Program-made: the position numbers and the translations under genes | Assembly: GCF_003260975.1 (NCBI RefSeq) | Contig: NZ_CP030041.1 | Span: 4,467,501-4,531,500, forward strand | Direction: 5' to 3' | Length of the DNA stretch: 64,000 bases | Source of the DNA: Echinicola strongylocentroti | Lineage (GTDB): Bacteria; Bacteroidota; Bacteroidia; Cytophagales; Cyclobacteriaceae | Part shown: positions 8,464-17,452 of the stretch, one piece after another | How the letters are laid out: the number at the start of each line of letters is the position of its first letter | Position numbering within the stretch: position 1 is the first letter of the stretch | The notes under the pieces: generated by a model | What the model was told of the DNA's origin: nothing | Databases searched by the model: none | What the model saw: only the letters and a program-made list of their open reading frames with translations

Positions 8464-9708
8464 ATGGAATTGTTCGAGAATATTAAAGAGGCACTGCGGT
8501 CAATCAAGTCCAATCGGTTAAGAACGATTTTGACTGGACTGATCATTGCAATTGGGATCACTGCTTTGGTAGGGATGCTGACGGCCATTGATGGGATGAA
8601 AGCCCAGATCGAGGAAAGTTTCAGTGGCTTGGGTGCCAATAATTTCGATGTACGTTCTAAGAATACTTCAGGGCAGCGTGTGACCCGCTCTGGTGTGGCC
8701 GAGAAGCAGTTTAAGCCAGTGAGCTTTAAGGATGCGCTGGATTTTAAGACAGCATATGCTTCCCGCGGGATGGCGACCGTTTCCACTCGTGTAAGTGGCT
8801 CTGCAGAGATCAAGCGTGGTTCTGAAATTACTAATCCCAATGTACGTATCATCGGCGTGGACGAAAATTACGTCCTCATCAATGGTCAAAATATCGAGAC
8901 AGGAAGAAACTTTAGCAACGTAGAAACCAGGTACGGAAATAACGTATGTTTGATAGGCAGTGAAATTGTAGAATTGCTATTCAAGAGCCATGAAGTTCCA
9001 GTGGGGGCACATGTTTCATTTTTTGGCAATAGGTATTCTATAGTAGGTGTTTTGGAAGAGCAGGGATCAGTGGGCAATGATGCGGGGGTGGATCGGACGA
9101 TATTAATTCCGGTAGAAAATGCCTCCCGCCTAGACCAGACGGGTGGTTTTTGGTATACGATCACTGTTTCGAGTTCAGATCCTACCAAAATGGATTATGA
9201 AATGGGGCAAGCGACTGGCTTAATGCGAAAAGTCCGTGAAGACAGGGTGGGGGAGTTGGATTCTTTCGAAGTGGTCAAGTCCAATAACGTGGGAGAGAGC
9301 CTAGAGGAAGTTGCGGGTTATTTGAGGATTGGAGGTTTTGGTATCGGTTTTATTACCTTGCTGGGAGCTTCGGTAGGCTTGATGAACATTATGCTGGTTT
9401 CTGTGACAGAAAGAACCCGTGAGATAGGCATCCGAAAAGCATTGGGTGCTACTCCTAAGAGGATCCGTCAGCAGTTTTTGATTGAGGCCATTGTGATTTG
9501 TGTATTTGGAGGACTTTTTGGAGTGCTCTTAGGGATGGGGATCGGCAATATCGTTGCCAGTTTTGTTGGGCCAGGAGGGTTTTTGATTCCATGGCTTTGG
9601 ATGTTGATGTCTTTTATGATTTGTATTTTAGTAGGCTTGGTATCAGGGGTAATTCCAGCCATCAAGGCAAGTAAGCTCGATCCCATCGAAGCACTCCGAT
9701 ATGAGTAA
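8464..9708 (+). CDS. ABC transporter permease, MacB/FtsX type
   Basis: A 414-residue inner-membrane protein with the MacB topology: one N-terminal transmembrane helix (about residues 18-42, after NIKEALRSIKSNRLRT), a large periplasmic MacB-core domain, and three C-terminal helices (about 285-312, 335-360 and 372-400) containing TRERTREIGIRKALGA, the conserved cytoplasmic coupling segment. These permeases work with an ATPase and usually a membrane-fusion protein in export or mechanotransmission. No ATPase or fusion protein is adjacent, so its partners must be encoded elsewhere. The substrate is unknown. Confidence 0.88.
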   Translation: MELFENIKEALRSIKSNRLRTILTGLIIAIGITALVGMLTAIDGMKAQIEESFSGLGANNFDVRSKNTSGQRVTRSGVAEKQFKPVSFKDALDFKTAYASRGMATVSTRVSGSAEIKRGSEITNPNVRIIGVDENYVLINGQNIETGRNFSNVETRYGNNVCLIGSEIVELLFKSHEVPVGAHVSFFGNRYSIVGVLEEQGSVGNDAGVDRTILIPVENASRLDQTGGFWYTITVSSSDPTKMDYEMGQATGLMRKVREDRVGELDSFEVVKSNNVGESLEEVAGYLRIGGFGIGFITLLGASVGLMNIMLVSVTERTREIGIRKALGATPKRIRQQFLIEAIVICVFGGLFGVLLGMGIGNIVASFVGPGGFLIPWLWMLMSFMICILVGLVSGVIPAIKASKLDPIEALRYE

Positions 9709-9721
9709 TAGATAGGCTGTT

Positions 9722-10130
9722 TTAGCGTTGTTTGAAATTAAACGTGCTGTTGGCGGTGAAATTCCATAGGAAAACTAATGCTACGCTTAATGTTTTACCC
9801 GTAAGTAGTGATAAGTTTAGTTGGTTTAGTGATAAATAGATCAATGCCAAGCTTAATACTACGCCGATAAGAGAGATACAAAAAAAGATAGACAGTTCTT
9901 TGATTACTGATCCGTTTTGACTTTTGAAAGTCCAGTATTTGTTCCAAAAAAAAGTTATTGAAGCATGCTAAGGCAAAGCCAATGGAATTTGCTATATAGA
10001 CATTATATCCCATAAGAAAAACCAACCCGAAGGTAATGCCGTAGTCAATCAATAGTCCAAGCAATCCAACTAGACTAAATTTGGCCATTTTCTTTAGTTT
10101 GGCCAAAAAGCTTAACCTTTTACGGTTCAT
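9722..10130 (-). pseudogene. GtrA-family membrane protein, frameshifted in an A8/T8 run
   Basis: GtrA-like proteins are about 130 residues with four transmembrane helices, associated with polysaccharide or O-antigen glucosyl modification. The open frame here starts well (KFSLVGLLGLLIDYG, ANSIGFALACFNNFF) but then turns into unrelated sequence and stops at 9795. Reading the minus strand with one T fewer in the eight-base run at 9946-9953 restores the family pattern: WNKYWTFKSQ, then LIGVVLSLALIYL, then VFLWNFTANSTFNF, ending with TAA at 9722-9724 (135 residues). So the gene carries a +1 shift in a homopolymer. It may be a true pseudogene, a phase-variable gene or a sequencing error. The start ATG is three bases past the stop of the preceding lipoprotein gene, so it is last in that operon. 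Confidence 0.85.
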
Positions 10131-10133
10131 GCC

Positions 10134-10637
10134 TTATTCATGAATTATTTCCTCAATTTGATCCAAAAAATCATCAAATGAAGGATTGCTTAATGCGACC
10201 ACTTCATTGTTATCTACCAACATTGAAATAAAAGTTAGTTTTTCTTTTGGGTCAAGGTTTAGTGATGCGAATTTCTGTAAAGGATCGTAGAGGATTGGGT
10301 GAGAAAATTGATTTGCCTTTAGGTGTTTGATGAGTTTAATTGAATCGCTTTCGGCAATATAAAATAGGAAAGCGACTTCAGGATATTTTTGAATAGCTGT
10401 GTTCCAATCTAAATCTAAGGATGAATGGTCATTGGCATTTTTTATATAAATCACCACTTTATTTTCCATATCGAACCAGTCCTCATCGAATCGTGAAGAA
10501 TCTGATATTTCGATAACACCTACATCTTGTGGAAAGCGTATGATTTTATTCGAGTTTTCCGTTTTAGTTTGGCAACTGGATAGTATCCATAAGAAAGTAA
10601 CGGGTATTGCAAAAATATAAGCGTTAAAAAGCTTCAT
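10134..10637 (-). CDS. Lipoprotein with thioredoxin-like fold, lacking redox cysteines
   Basis: A 167-residue lipoprotein: signal peptide with lipobox ILSSC, lipidated Cys22. The body has the strand/helix pattern of redoxin-like domains often seen next to 6-bladed beta-propeller lipoproteins in Bacteroidota (KVVIYIKN strand, a long helix, AFLFYIAE strand, PILYDP, FISMLVDNNEVV). At the place where a CxxC would be expected the sequence reads NDHSSLDLDW and, apart from the lipobox, the protein has no cysteine, so it cannot act as a dithiol oxidoreductase. The start overlaps the stop of the broken propeller gene (ATGA). The fold assignment is inference. Confidence 0.6.
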   Translation of the reverse strand: MKLFNAYIFAIPVTFLWILSSCQTKTENSNKIIRFPQDVGVIEISDSSRFDEDWFDMENKVVIYIKNANDHSSLDLDWNTAIQKYPEVAFLFYIAESDSIKLIKHLKANQFSHPILYDPLQKFASLNLDPKEKLTFISMLVDNNEVVALSNPSFDDFLDQIEEIIHE

Positions 10638-11773
10638 TTGAAATCGGGGTTTAAATGTGCAAATATGATAACAGGATTCCCGTTTTTGTCTAAATCGTCG
10701 ATTGAGTAATACCTACTAATTTCACTTTTATCATAGACCTCATATAGGAAGGCAGGTAAAGTGGAAAAAATAAATTGGTCAGAATTTGTAGAGCCTTGAG
10801 GGTATATGAACAAATCTCCCCACTTTTCATCTAATTTGTTGATGATGCATTTTTGCGATTCAAGATCGCACAGGATGTGGTACCATCTTAATTCATTTTC
10901 ATTTTGAAAGGTAAGTTGGGTAAGCGAGGTGTTCTGTGTTTCAGAATAGTGGGAAATGGTGAAATACCCATTTCGATTCAATTTTTCGAAACTATCCATG
11001 ATGTTGCTGTTCCAGAATTCCTTAGGAATATTATTAGAGCCAAAATCAAATATAATGTCAGGTACTAATCGGTTTTTTGTGAATTGATAAAGTTGATTAT
11101 TGAATGATTCTGCAAAAAATATTTTATTGTTCGATTTAAAGAAGTTTTTTTCTGTTACAGGAAGTAGCTGACCTTGATAACTGTTTTCTAAAAATGAGGC
11201 TTATTGATTTCCTAAACTATCCAAAAGTAAGAGGCGGTATTTGACGATGGGGTAGTTATAGCTAGAATATATTAAATAGTCCTTTCCGAATTTTTCAAAT
11301 GAGAAGCCAGTTAAGTCTAGTTTTATCTTATTGAAAATTTTCTTTTGAGCAATGGAAAACTGAATGATTTCAGAGTTAGAACCGGTGCTGGACAGTATTT
11401 CCAACGTGTCTCCACTTAAAGTGAAGTCATAAATATTTGGGATCTGTTCCGGTCCTTCTCCGATTTCTACTAATCTTGTAATATAACTTCCGTCTTTATC
11501 GAACTGATAAATTCCATCCCGTATATCCTCATCATAAATTATGAAGTAGGCAGGAGTGGATTTTACAATTATATTTTCAGAGAGAAAATTTGTAGATGTT
11601 GTTTCCAGAGGGATTATTGAATCTATAAGATAGGGAAGGGAAATTTCTGTAGAGTCATAGAAGTAGAAGGATTTATCAGCAATTATAGAATCTTCTTGGT
11701 TTTTTGGATCAGAATCACAAGCTGATAGAAGTACACTAAAGAAATAGATGGTATAGGAAAAGTTTAACCTCAT
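10634..11773 (-). pseudogene. 6-bladed beta-propeller lipoprotein gene interrupted by in-frame TAA
   Basis: Two open frames, 11201-11773 (190 residues) and 10634-10999 (121 residues), are in the same reading frame. Translating the gap shows continuous coding sequence (ASFLENSYQGQLL..., KIFFAESFNNQLYQF...) with the TAA at 11201-11203 as the only stop. The whole is about 379 codons, the size of the Bacteroidota 6-bladed beta-propeller (DUF5128-type) lipoproteins. Signal peptide with lipobox LLSAC (Cys19); propeller-like features are FYFYDSTEI, a YQFDKDGSYITRLVEIGEGP blade and LLLDSLGNQ just before the stop. The next gene overlaps by ATGA. A point nonsense mutation (for example from CAA, GAA or AAA) is the simplest explanation. 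Confidence 0.8.
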
Positions 11774-12386
11774 TTTGATGGTTTAAATTGTTGTTCAAAT
11801 ACAAAGCAAAATAAGAGGTAGCAACTGGCAAGAACTACTTCCTTCTTGGGGTTCTCTAGCAGGATTCGCATGCACATGTAAAGAATATTAATAATTAAGT
11901 TTAATAATACGCAAAATACTGATTTTGAAAAAGTAAATTTTATTTTATCTTATTTTGTGACTTATTATTTGTTTTATTGCACCTAAAACAGGTGTAGTTT
12001 ACTGTTTTACCTATTGATTTTGATAGGTGGTGTGTAATAATCAGATTGTTTCAAAAAAGCCAAAGGAAGGCTAAAGCTGTGAAAAATATAAATTTGGGGC
12101 ACCTAATATTCTTGGGGGGATTTGGATGAAAAATTCAAATAAGAGAAAGTCTTTCATCCAAATCATCTGTTATTACTGTATTCCCCCTTTTATTTTAGAC
12201 CCGAATGTAGTTGAGCCTAGTTGCAGCCGTTGTTGTTGGTTTTTTATAATGATATGAAAAAATAGTACCAGCCAAGGTCAGCAAAATCAGGGGGATTTGT
12301 CATCACTATGGCGTCAAGATCAATGATACCCAGTTCCAACTGTTCCGCAATTTCCTGAGTTTCTATTAATGAAGCTCGCCAAAAGC
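11774..12386. other. 613-bp interval without a recognisable gene
   Basis: AT-rich sequence with no convincing gene. It contains a perfect 13-bp inverted repeat (GATTTGGATGAAA at 12119-12131 and its complement at 12152-12164). On the minus strand at about 12244-12386 there is a codon-like open stretch without a usable start (reading IETQEIAEQLELGIIDLDA then MTNPPDFADLGWYYFF), perhaps the tail of a lost gene. The interval follows the degraded lipoprotein/gtrA group, consistent with gene decay. Confidence 0.5.
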
Positions 12387-12740
12387 TCAAACTACATCAG
12401 TTTTTCTTGGGCTTGCCCCGAATTTATTTGTTCCGTTTTGTCCTGGTTTAATGGCCAGGTAGACAAAACCAATAAGATTTATAGGTGGCGGGATCAGCAA
12501 GTAAAGCGCATATTTCCAATCCATCCCAATGTCATGAAGCCGCTTAATGGCCTGTACCAATAACAAGACAATCGTAGTGATAAGCAGAATACCGAAAATG
12601 GCAAAAGTGAGCCAGTTTTCTGCTTTTATCGATTCATAAATCAACATAATGCATAGGAGATTGATGAAATAAAATAGTACAAACAGTACTAAGTACTTTC
12701 GCCTGGTAATTCTCCCTGTGGGTTCAAGAATAGTTTTCAT
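12387..12740 (-). CDS. DUF805 family membrane protein
   Basis: A 117-residue inner-membrane protein of the DUF805 family. It opens with GRITRRKYLVLF, has about three to four hydrophobic helices, the conserved central motif AIKRLHDIGMDW, and ends with PGQNGTNKFGASP, the typical family tail. The function of the family is unknown. It stands alone beside the decaying lipoprotein/gtrA patch; nothing suggests that it is itself damaged. Confidence 0.88.
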   Translation of the reverse strand: MKTILEPTGRITRRKYLVLFVLFYFINLLCIMLIYESIKAENWLTFAIFGILLITTIVLLLVQAIKRLHDIGMDWKYALYLLIPPPINLIGFVYLAIKPGQNGTNKFGASPRKTDVV

Positions 12741-12914
12741 GGCTAGTTGCGTTACGATCTATTATAATATACCGTAAAAATTGGATAATTGTTTAAAATA
12801 GCCAGTAAAAAGTGAATATTACGTTCTATAAAGTCAATCCGCCATTACTTCTGCTGATGGTGGGCATCTATAGAGGTAGTGATAGCGAATGATGTGACAG
12901 CTTTTTGGATCATG

Positions 12915-14234
12915 TTAATGTTGTTCATAAACAACTTCAGGCTCCACTGCGTCTACGGTTCCTTTATCGTTGATTTCCCAGAGGGTGACTTTTTTGATTT
13001 CATTGATCAGCAATGGGTCATACTTTGCCGCCACTCTGATGTAGTTTTCTGTAAACCCATGCATCATCCCATTGTCAATGTCTTCTTCAAATAATACATC
13101 GAAAGTGCCTTTTAAGTTTTCTTCATAAAATTTCCTCCTTTTTTTCTCCGAAAGTATCCGCAGCATTTTGGAGCGTTGATTTCGGGTTTTCATTGGGACG
13201 ACATCCTCCATTTCCGTAGCCCGGGTGTTGGGTCTTTCCGAATAGGTGAATACGTGGAGGTAAGAAATAGGAAGTTCGTTGAGGAAATTATATGTTTCGA
13301 GGAAAAGCTCTTCAGTTTCATCTGGGAAACCTACGATGACGTCCACGCCGATGCAGCAGTGCGGCATCAGTGATTTTATTTTGGTCACCCTGTCCACATA
13401 AAGTTCGCGCAAGTACCTTCTGCCCATTTTTCTTAGGATGGTGTTGCTTCCAGATTGTAGGGGTATATGGAAGTGGGGAACGAATCGCTTCGAATGGGAT
13501 GCAAACTCAATGATCTCATTGGTCAACAGGTTGGGTTCGATGGATGAAATCCGGAACCGATCGATACCCTCAATATTGTCCAGTTCTTTTACTAGGTCAG
13601 CAAAACGTTCTTTTCGTTTGCCTTCTTGGATGCCAAAGTCACCGATATTCACCCCAGTGAGCACGACTTCCTTCACATCAGTGGCCGCTATTTCCCTGGC
13701 TGATTGCAGGATGTTTTGGATACTGTCACTTCTGCTCTTGCCTCTGGCGAGGGGAATGGTGCAGAATGCACAGCCGTAGTTACATCCATCTTGGACTTTC
13801 AGGAAGGTCCTGGTTCGGTCATGCATGGAGTAGGCATTGTTAAAGGCGGTAGCTTCTTGGATCTCGGAAGCAAGGACTTTGGTCTCCTGTTCCTTTGCAA
13901 ACCCATCCAGCAGCTCGATCAGCCTGAATTTCTCTGCCGCACCTAAGACGGCATCCACCCCTTTGATTTCTGAGATTTCTTTTGGCTTCAGCTGTGCGTA
14001 GCACCCAATTATGGTTACATAGGAGTTTGGAGAGATCTTTTTGGCCTCTTTGACGATCTTTTTACACTTTTTGTCCGCATTCTCTGTCACCGAACAGGTG
14101 TTGATGATGAAAATGTCGGGTGTATCCTCAAAACCCACTTTTTTATAGCCTTTTTCTTCAAATTGGCGACTAATCGTGGATGTTTCAGAATAATTTAATT
14201 TGCAACCTAATGTATAAAATGCTACCTTTTTCAC
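12915..14234 (-). CDS. mtaB: tRNA (t6A37) methylthiotransferase MtaB
   Basis: Radical-SAM enzyme that converts t6A to ms2t6A at tRNA position 37. The N-terminal UPF0004 domain binds one Fe-S cluster (LGCKLNYSET at 9-18, NTCSVTENAD at 45-54, GCYA at 77-80); the radical-SAM motif CNYGCAFC is at 151-158; a C-terminal TRAM domain follows. The GCKLN signature and 439-residue length separate it from MiaB (GCQMN) encoded at 31.9 kb. The start is GTG at 14234, placed by the conserved KKVAFYTLGCK opening. A good Bacteroidota promoter lies at 14266-14295. Confidence 0.93.
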   Translation of the reverse strand: MKKVAFYTLGCKLNYSETSTISRQFEEKGYKKVGFEDTPDIFIINTCSVTENADKKCKKIVKEAKKISPNSYVTIIGCYAQLKPKEISEIKGVDAVLGAAEKFRLIELLDGFAKEQETKVLASEIQEATAFNNAYSMHDRTRTFLKVQDGCNYGCAFCTIPLARGKSRSDSIQNILQSAREIAATDVKEVVLTGVNIGDFGIQEGKRKERFADLVKELDNIEGIDRFRISSIEPNLLTNEIIEFASHSKRFVPHFHIPLQSGSNTILRKMGRRYLRELYVDRVTKIKSLMPHCCIGVDVIVGFPDETEELFLETYNFLNELPISYLHVFTYSERPNTRATEMEDVVPMKTRNQRSKMLRILSEKKRRKFYEENLKGTFDVLFEEDIDNGMMHGFTENYIRVAAKYDPLLINEIKKVTLWEINDKGTVDAVEPEVVYEQH

Positions 14235-14265
14235 AGCAATCCCCTAGTTTTAGTGTGTCGAGTTG

Positions 14266-14295
14266 CAAATTTAAGGATATTCTTCCAGTTTTCAA
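14266..14295 (-). promoter_or_regulatory. Promoter of mtaB
   Basis: On the minus strand TTG (14295-14293), a 19-base spacer and TAAATTTG (14273-14266) match the Bacteroidota housekeeping consensus TTG-N19-TAnnTTTG. A start point a few bases downstream gives a leader of about 25 bases before the GTG. Confidence 0.7.
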
Positions 14296-14471
14296 CTTTG
14301 TGTTAATAATGAGGAATTTACGCTTATTTACGTTGATTTGTGTGGATTTGCAGCTTTTTTGGTTGAATTAATGCCTTTTCATTAAAGATTGGTGTAAAAA
14401 AATACGATTTTTCTTTTTATTTCGGATTTTTGCTTATCTTCGCTACTGTTTTTAAACCACATTATTAAAAC

Positions 14472-16634
14472 ATGGCAACTTTACGACAACAATCATTAAT
14501 GATGGTGCAGTCAAGGGAAAATATCTCTTTTGAAGCACCTTCAAGTAAAATTTCCGACTACTTTGGTTCCGAAGTGTTCGGGTTATCCAAAATGAAAGAC
14601 GCTTTGGCTCCTTCTGTCTATAAAAAAGTGAGCGAAGCGATCGAAAAAGGAACAAAAATAGATACCTCTAGCGCAGAAGAAGTAGCTACCGCGGCGAAAG
14701 CATGGGCGCTATCCAAAGGGGTGACGCATTACACCCACTGGTTCCAGCCTTTGACTGGTTCTACTGCAGAAAAACATGATACGTTCTTTGATGCACACGC
14801 AAAGATCGAACGATTTAAAGGTTCGGCATTGGTACAGCAAGAGCCAGATGCCTCATCTTTTCCTAATGGTGGTATAAGAACAACATTTGAAGCAAGAGGG
14901 TATACTGCATGGGATCCTAGTTCTCCAATGTTTATTTTCGAGAACACCCTGTGCATTCCTACTATCTTCGTTTCTTTTACCGGAGAAGCACTGGATTATA
15001 AAACTCCTCTGTTGAAATCTGTAGAGGCGGTTTGTGCTGCAGCTACGCCTATCTGTCAATTGTTTGACAGGAGTGTGAAGAAGGTAAATCCTTCTTTGGG
15101 TGTGGAGCAAGAGTATTTTGTGATAGATAAGGCACTCTATGCAGCTCGACCTGACTTGGTGATGGCTGGCAGAACAGTGTTTGGTCACAATCCTGCAAGA
15201 GGACAGCAGTTAGATGATCATTATTTTGGATCTATTCCAAGCAGGGTAAAAGCCTTCATGAAGCATTTCGAGATCGAAGCGTTGAAATTAGGTATTCCTG
15301 TTTCCACCCGTCACAATGAAGTGGCTCCAGGGCAGTTTGAGGTAGCTCCTGTATTTGAGGAAATCAATAAATCAACAGACCACAATCAGTTGTTGATGGA
15401 CTTGATGGACAAAGTAGCTGATCAACACCACCTGAAAGTGTTGTTCCACGAGAAGCCATTTGCCGGATTGAACGGTAGTGGTAAGCACAATAACTGGTCA
15501 CTGATCACTGATACTGGTGTGAACTTGTTCCAGCCTAGTAATTCTGCAAGAGAGAACCTTCAATTCCTTACGTTCTTAATTGCTACCGTGAAAGCCGTTC
15601 ATGATAATGCGGACATCTTGAGAGCGAGTATTGCTTCTGCAGGCAACGATTTCAGACTAGGTGCCAACGAAGCGCCGCCTGCTATCATTTCTGTATTCCT
15701 TGGTTCTACACTTACAGGTGTATTGGACGAGCTTGAGAAAAACGGAAATATCAAAATCGAAAAGGGTGACAACATGTACATGAAGCTCGGAATCAGCAAA
15801 ATTCCTGAGATCATCCTTGATAACACCGACAGAAACAGAACTTCTCCATTTGCTTTTACCGGTAACAAATTCGAGTTTAGAGCGGTAGGTTCTTCTTCAA
15901 ACGTAGCCGGGCCAATGACAGCGCTGAACGTGATCGCTGCGGATACCCTTAAAGTAATGTACAAGGACATCCAAGCCGAAATCGAAGCAGGAAAAGAGAA
16001 GAAAATTGCTATTGTTAATGTATTGAGAAAATACATCAAGGAAAGTAAGAAAGTAAGATTTGAAGGAGATGGATATTCTGAAGAGTGGGAGAAAGAAGCT
16101 GAAAAGAGAGGTCTTTCTAACTTGAAGAGCACTCCGTTTGCTTTGGACGTTTTGGTGGACAAAGCTACCTCTGAGCTATACGAGAAGCACAATGTAATGA
16201 ACGTGACAGAGCTTCATGCAAGACATGAAATCCGTCTTGAGAATTATATTATGAAAGTGCAGATCGAATCCAGGGTCATGGGAGATCTTGCTCTGAACCA
16301 CGTGATTCCTACGGCTATTCAGTACCAGACTAAGCTGATCGAAAATGCCAATGGACTTAAGAGCCTTGGATTGGATTCCAAAGCGGCCATTGATACGATC
16401 AATGAAATCAGCAAGCACATCGAGGCAATCAAGGAAAATGTTTCTGCGATGATCGAAGCCAGAAAAAGATTGAACAAAGAAGAAGACATTGCTAAGAGGG
16501 CCAAAGGCTATAGCACTGACGTGAAAGATGCCTTCTTTGATAAAATCAGGTATTCTGTAGATAAACTAGAGCTATTTGTGGACGATGAGTTCTGGCCACT
16601 AGTAAAATATAGAGAGATGTTGTTCTTGAGATAA
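14472..16634 (+). CDS. glnN: Glutamine synthetase type III
   Basis: A 720-residue type III glutamine synthetase, which makes glutamine from glutamate, ammonia and ATP in the cytosol. The size is typical of GSIII and far larger than GSI or GSII. Recognisable core motifs are GVEQEYF (metal-binding glutamates), TRHNEVAPGQFEVAP, LFHEKPFAGLNGSGKHNNWS (ammonia/ATP site) and SAGNDFRLGANEAPPA. A TATCTTCG element at 14435-14442 resembles the Bacteroidota -7 box, though I see no good -33. The gene ends at a perfect palindromic terminator shared with the convergent creatininase gene. Confidence 0.95.
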   Translation: MATLRQQSLMMVQSRENISFEAPSSKISDYFGSEVFGLSKMKDALAPSVYKKVSEAIEKGTKIDTSSAEEVATAAKAWALSKGVTHYTHWFQPLTGSTAEKHDTFFDAHAKIERFKGSALVQQEPDASSFPNGGIRTTFEARGYTAWDPSSPMFIFENTLCIPTIFVSFTGEALDYKTPLLKSVEAVCAAATPICQLFDRSVKKVNPSLGVEQEYFVIDKALYAARPDLVMAGRTVFGHNPARGQQLDDHYFGSIPSRVKAFMKHFEIEALKLGIPVSTRHNEVAPGQFEVAPVFEEINKSTDHNQLLMDLMDKVADQHHLKVLFHEKPFAGLNGSGKHNNWSLITDTGVNLFQPSNSARENLQFLTFLIATVKAVHDNADILRASIASAGNDFRLGANEAPPAIISVFLGSTLTGVLDELEKNGNIKIEKGDNMYMKLGISKIPEIILDNTDRNRTSPFAFTGNKFEFRAVGSSSNVAGPMTALNVIAADTLKVMYKDIQAEIEAGKEKKIAIVNVLRKYIKESKKVRFEGDGYSEEWEKEAEKRGLSNLKSTPFALDVLVDKATSELYEKHNVMNVTELHARHEIRLENYIMKVQIESRVMGDLALNHVIPTAIQYQTKLIENANGLKSLGLDSKAAIDTINEISKHIEAIKENVSAMIEARKRLNKEEDIAKRAKGYSTDVKDAFFDKIRYSVDKLELFVDDEFWPLVKYREMLFLR

Positions 16635-16660
16635 TCAAGCCAATATATCACTGAGTAAAT

Positions 16661-16686
16661 AAAAGCCGGAATTAATTCCGGCTTTT
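16661..16686. terminator. Bidirectional terminator between glnN and creatininase genes
   Basis: A perfect 26-bp palindrome with 13-bp arms (AAAAGCCGGAATT and its complement) sits 26 bases past the glnN stop and directly beside the stop of the convergent gene. A-runs on one side and T-runs on the other make it usable from both directions. Confidence 0.85.
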
Positions 16687-16687
16687 A

Positions 16688-17452
16688 TTATTTATAGGGG
16701 TCATACTGGTTGAGTTTGGCCAGCTCTATGAATAGCTTACTTATTTTTTCCGTTAGATCTTTAAAGTAGCGTTTGCCTTTGTCGGCAGTGGCCAATTTGG
16801 GATCTCCGATGCCTGTGTCTTTGGTAACCCGAGACCATTTTCTTTCTGACCAGGCCCATCCTTCCCTGATACCTTCGACTAAGGATTCCCTTTCTTCCCC
16901 AGGGCCAGCCTCTTCCAGAGGACGGACTAGGTGAGGGTGTAGATGCATGATGAGGCTAGTTTCCATTTCGTCAGCATGATCACCTTCTTTCTCGAAGTAG
17001 AGGCTTTTTTCCAGTGCATTGAACCAATTGCAGCTTGAAAAAAACATATCTGGATGCCTTAAGCCTATTTCCCTTAATATCGCTTTGAAATCATTGCCAC
17101 CGTGGCTGTTAAGGATGAGTAATTTCCTGACCTTTTGTCGATGGAGTACATCTACGATATCGCTCACAATGGCCAATTGGGTGCTGGGGTTAATGTTCAT
17201 GTCCAGAAAAATATCAGCTTGTCCGGTGTTTACGCCAAAAGGGACGGTGGGGAGTACCGTGATGTGTGCGCCCGCCTCATAGGCTATCCGGCCTGCTTCT
17301 GCAGCAATGGCTTCTGCTTCAAAGTTATCAGTTCCATAAGGAAGGTGGTAATTGTGCGCTTCGGTGGCCCCCCAGGGAAGAATGGCTAAATCTATATTGG
17401 CGTGTTTGAGGTCTTTCCAGTTAGACTCAGCAAGGATGTAAGGTCTTATCAT
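16688..17452 (-). CDS. Creatininase family amidohydrolase
   Basis: A 254-residue metal-dependent hydrolase of the creatininase family. The metal ligands are visible in WGATEAHNYHLPYGTDNFEAE (Glu, His and Asp, about residues 27-47) and in LNSHGGND (about 114-121). The family includes creatinine amidohydrolase, formamide hydrolases of pterin/flavin pathways and the mycofactocin protein MftE; no neighbour here indicates which, and creatinine breakdown itself seems unlikely without associated genes. The start MIRPYILAESNW is normal for the family. Monocistronic, divergent from the fucosidase gene. Confidence 0.85.
   Translation of the reverse strand: MIRPYILAESNWKDLKHANIDLAILPWGATEAHNYHLPYGTDNFEAEAIAAEAGRIAYEAGAHITVLPTVPFGVNTGQADIFLDMNINPSTQLAIVSDIVDVLHRQKVRKLLILNSHGGNDFKAILREIGLRHPDMFFSSCNWFNALEKSLYFEKEGDHADEMETSLIMHLHPHLVRPLEEAGPGEERESLVEGIREGWAWSERKWSRVTKDTGIGDPKLATADKGKRYFKDLTEKISKLFIELAKLNQYDPYK

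Noticed and set aside
9946..9953. Programmed ribosomal frameshift in gtrA
   Set aside because: GtrA proteins are not known to use frameshifting; the run could slip, but there is no other stimulatory signal that I can see. Kept as pseudogene or phase-variable.
11201..11203. TAA as a programmed readthrough or recoding site
   Set aside because: No recoding signal is evident, and the neighbouring gtrA is also broken, so simple decay or sequencing error is more likely.
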